A program made the position numbers and the translations under genes. The notes under the pieces are model-generated. The model ran no database searches, had not been told where the DNA came from, and worked only from the letters and a program-made list of their open reading frames with translations. This document shows, in pieces, positions 63,101 to 64,000 of a DNA stretch of 64,000 nucleotides (position 1 is its first letter; each line of letters starts with the position of its first letter). The stretch comes from CADCTQ01 sp963844325. GTDB lineage: Bacteria > Bacteroidota > Bacteroidia > Cytophagales > 172606-1. The stretch spans positions 434,001-498,000 of the forward strand of contig CAWJNV010000002.1 of the NCBI GenBank assembly GCA_963844325.1, written 5' to 3'.

Positions 63101-63802
63101 TTACTTGGTCAAAGAAGTGCTGATGTTGAGTTTGATAAAGCTTTTGTTGATGGTGTCGTACCCACCGGCGGCTTTGATGAAAGTACCTTTCGGGAAATTA
63201 TACTGCACATAGGGACCAATCCACTGGTATAGGTGCCTGGGTCTTTCGGCTGTCATACGGGAGAGGTAAAACTCTTCCAGATGGATGCCGGCAGTAATTC
63301 GTTTGTTTAATTTACGGCCTAGGGCGAACCATGCCCACAAGTAGTCTACTGTTACGGGCCCTTGTTGCCGTAGGGCTTTAAACCATACTAACCCGGCATT
63401 TGCTTCGCCGTGGCTGTTTGAAAATACAGCAGTAATGGAAGGCACTATCCCATCTCCAAGTACGCCTTTTTCTCCCCCCGAAAGGGCTTTTCCATACGTA
63501 AAGCCAAGGGAAGGATTGACAGTAAGCTTTTCTTCCCAAAGGGTAAAATTGACGCCTCCTCCCACTTCAGTCCAAAAATCAGTACCCGTACTGGCAGTGC
63601 CGAAAGCCGGATTAGCCCAGTAGTTGGTGTAGAAGGTTACACTGGCTTTTTTAGAAATTGAATAATTTCCGGTTCCCGTTACGTAGAAGCCGAAATAGCT
63701 GTCCTGGCCAACGTTTAAAGTAAAGCTGGAAAGGCTGTCTTCTTGCGCCTGCAAGCCTACCGCTGATAACAGAAGCACAAGGAGGGGTAATATTTTCTTC
63801 AT
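63101..63802 (-). CDS. DUF6733-like outer-membrane beta-barrel protein
   Basis: 233 residues with signal peptide MKKILPLLVLLLSAVGLQAQ. The mature part alternates aromatic and polar residues in strands (NVGQDSYFGFYVTGTGNYSI, KASVTFYTNYWANPAFG, WIGPYVQYNFPKGTFIKAAG). It looks like a small outer-membrane barrel of 8-10 strands and resembles the uncharacterised DUF6733 group. It is the first gene of a two-gene operon with the Cache-GAF sensor. The pairing suggests the barrel admits or presents the ligand sensed by the Cache domain, which is inference. Confidence 0.75.
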   Translation of the reverse strand: MKKILPLLVLLLSAVGLQAQEDSLSSFTLNVGQDSYFGFYVTGTGNYSISKKASVTFYTNYWANPAFGTASTGTDFWTEVGGGVNFTLWEEKLTVNPSLGFTYGKALSGGEKGVLGDGIVPSITAVFSNSHGEANAGLVWFKALRQQGPVTVDYLWAWFALGRKLNKRITAGIHLEEFYLSRMTAERPRHLYQWIGPYVQYNFPKGTFIKAAGGYDTINKSFIKLNISTSLTK

Positions 63803-64000
63803 TCTGACTGGTTTATATAATAAAAAATGCTCCTCCGTGCCGATATTGCCTACCGGTTAGCCAGTGACGAAGGTAGTTAATAGTATACGATGAACTACCT
63901 ATTGTAGCAAAGTGTACAGGAACGCTTGCGTCTAATATTAGGTTGATTTAGTAAATGTTAAAAAAAAGAACCGATCGAAAATAAAATTTTTGGACGGATT

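Overview
The window reads as a Bacteroidota chromosome segment, most likely from Cytophagales. The evidence is two SusC/SusD pairs, FecR-type anti-sigma factors beside ECF sigma factors, STN-type TonB-dependent transducers, a hybrid two-component system with a beta-propeller sensor, DUF4097 proteins, and several secreted proteins ending in a type IX secretion (T9SS) sorting domain with a YPNP-like start. Shine-Dalgarno sequences are scarce, and a few -7-like TAnnTTTG elements are seen, as expected for the phylum. The genus is inferred only loosely.

Layout. 1-8 kb (minus strand): a truncated membrane protein, a CehA/McbA-type metallohydrolase, three tandem DUF4097 beta-solenoid paralogues and a MacB/FtsX-type permease. 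8-13 kb (plus): a lipoprotein fusing cytochrome c, PA14 and a sorbosone-dehydrogenase-like propeller, a Tat-exported SGNH hydrolase and a PD40 propeller protein. 13-19.4 kb: a quinone oxidoreductase divergent from a hybrid sensor kinase that carries an apparent frameshift, followed by a LuxR-type regulator with a degenerate receiver. 20-25 kb: an FG-GAP/IPT T9SS protein, a small P-loop kinase-like protein, a Tat-type intradiol dioxygenase and two related lipoproteins. 25-30 kb: a cell-surface signalling operon in the order FecR, TonB transducer, sigma. 31-34 kb: a 14-repeat GloVer T9SS protein.

At about 34.2 kb the base composition falls sharply around two tRNA-Arg genes. A low-GC stretch follows, with an eight-helix sensor kinase, a possible decayed ORF and an ECF sigma gene. 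From 39 to 54.6 kb a SusC/SusD pair is embedded among one lipoprotein and three large right-handed beta-helix T9SS proteins. Two of these share an indel-free cassette of about 1.75 kb that becomes 100% identical toward its 3' end. From 54.9 to 61 kb lies a second FecR-SusC(STN)-SusD set without an adjacent sigma gene. The window ends with a Cache-HAMP-GAF-coiled-coil protein lacking any output domain, paired with a DUF6733-like outer-membrane protein.

The window is dominated by outer-membrane uptake, surface display and envelope signalling. The strongest leads are the Asn/Ser/Gly rung pattern of the DUF4097 trio, the shared cassette of the beta-helix proteins, the separation of an ECF sigma gene from a FecR gene by a 16-kb surface-protein block, a 21-bp triple repeat upstream of the LuxR gene, and a tRNA-Arg with anticodon GCG. 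No CRISPR array, insertion sequence or phage gene was recognised.
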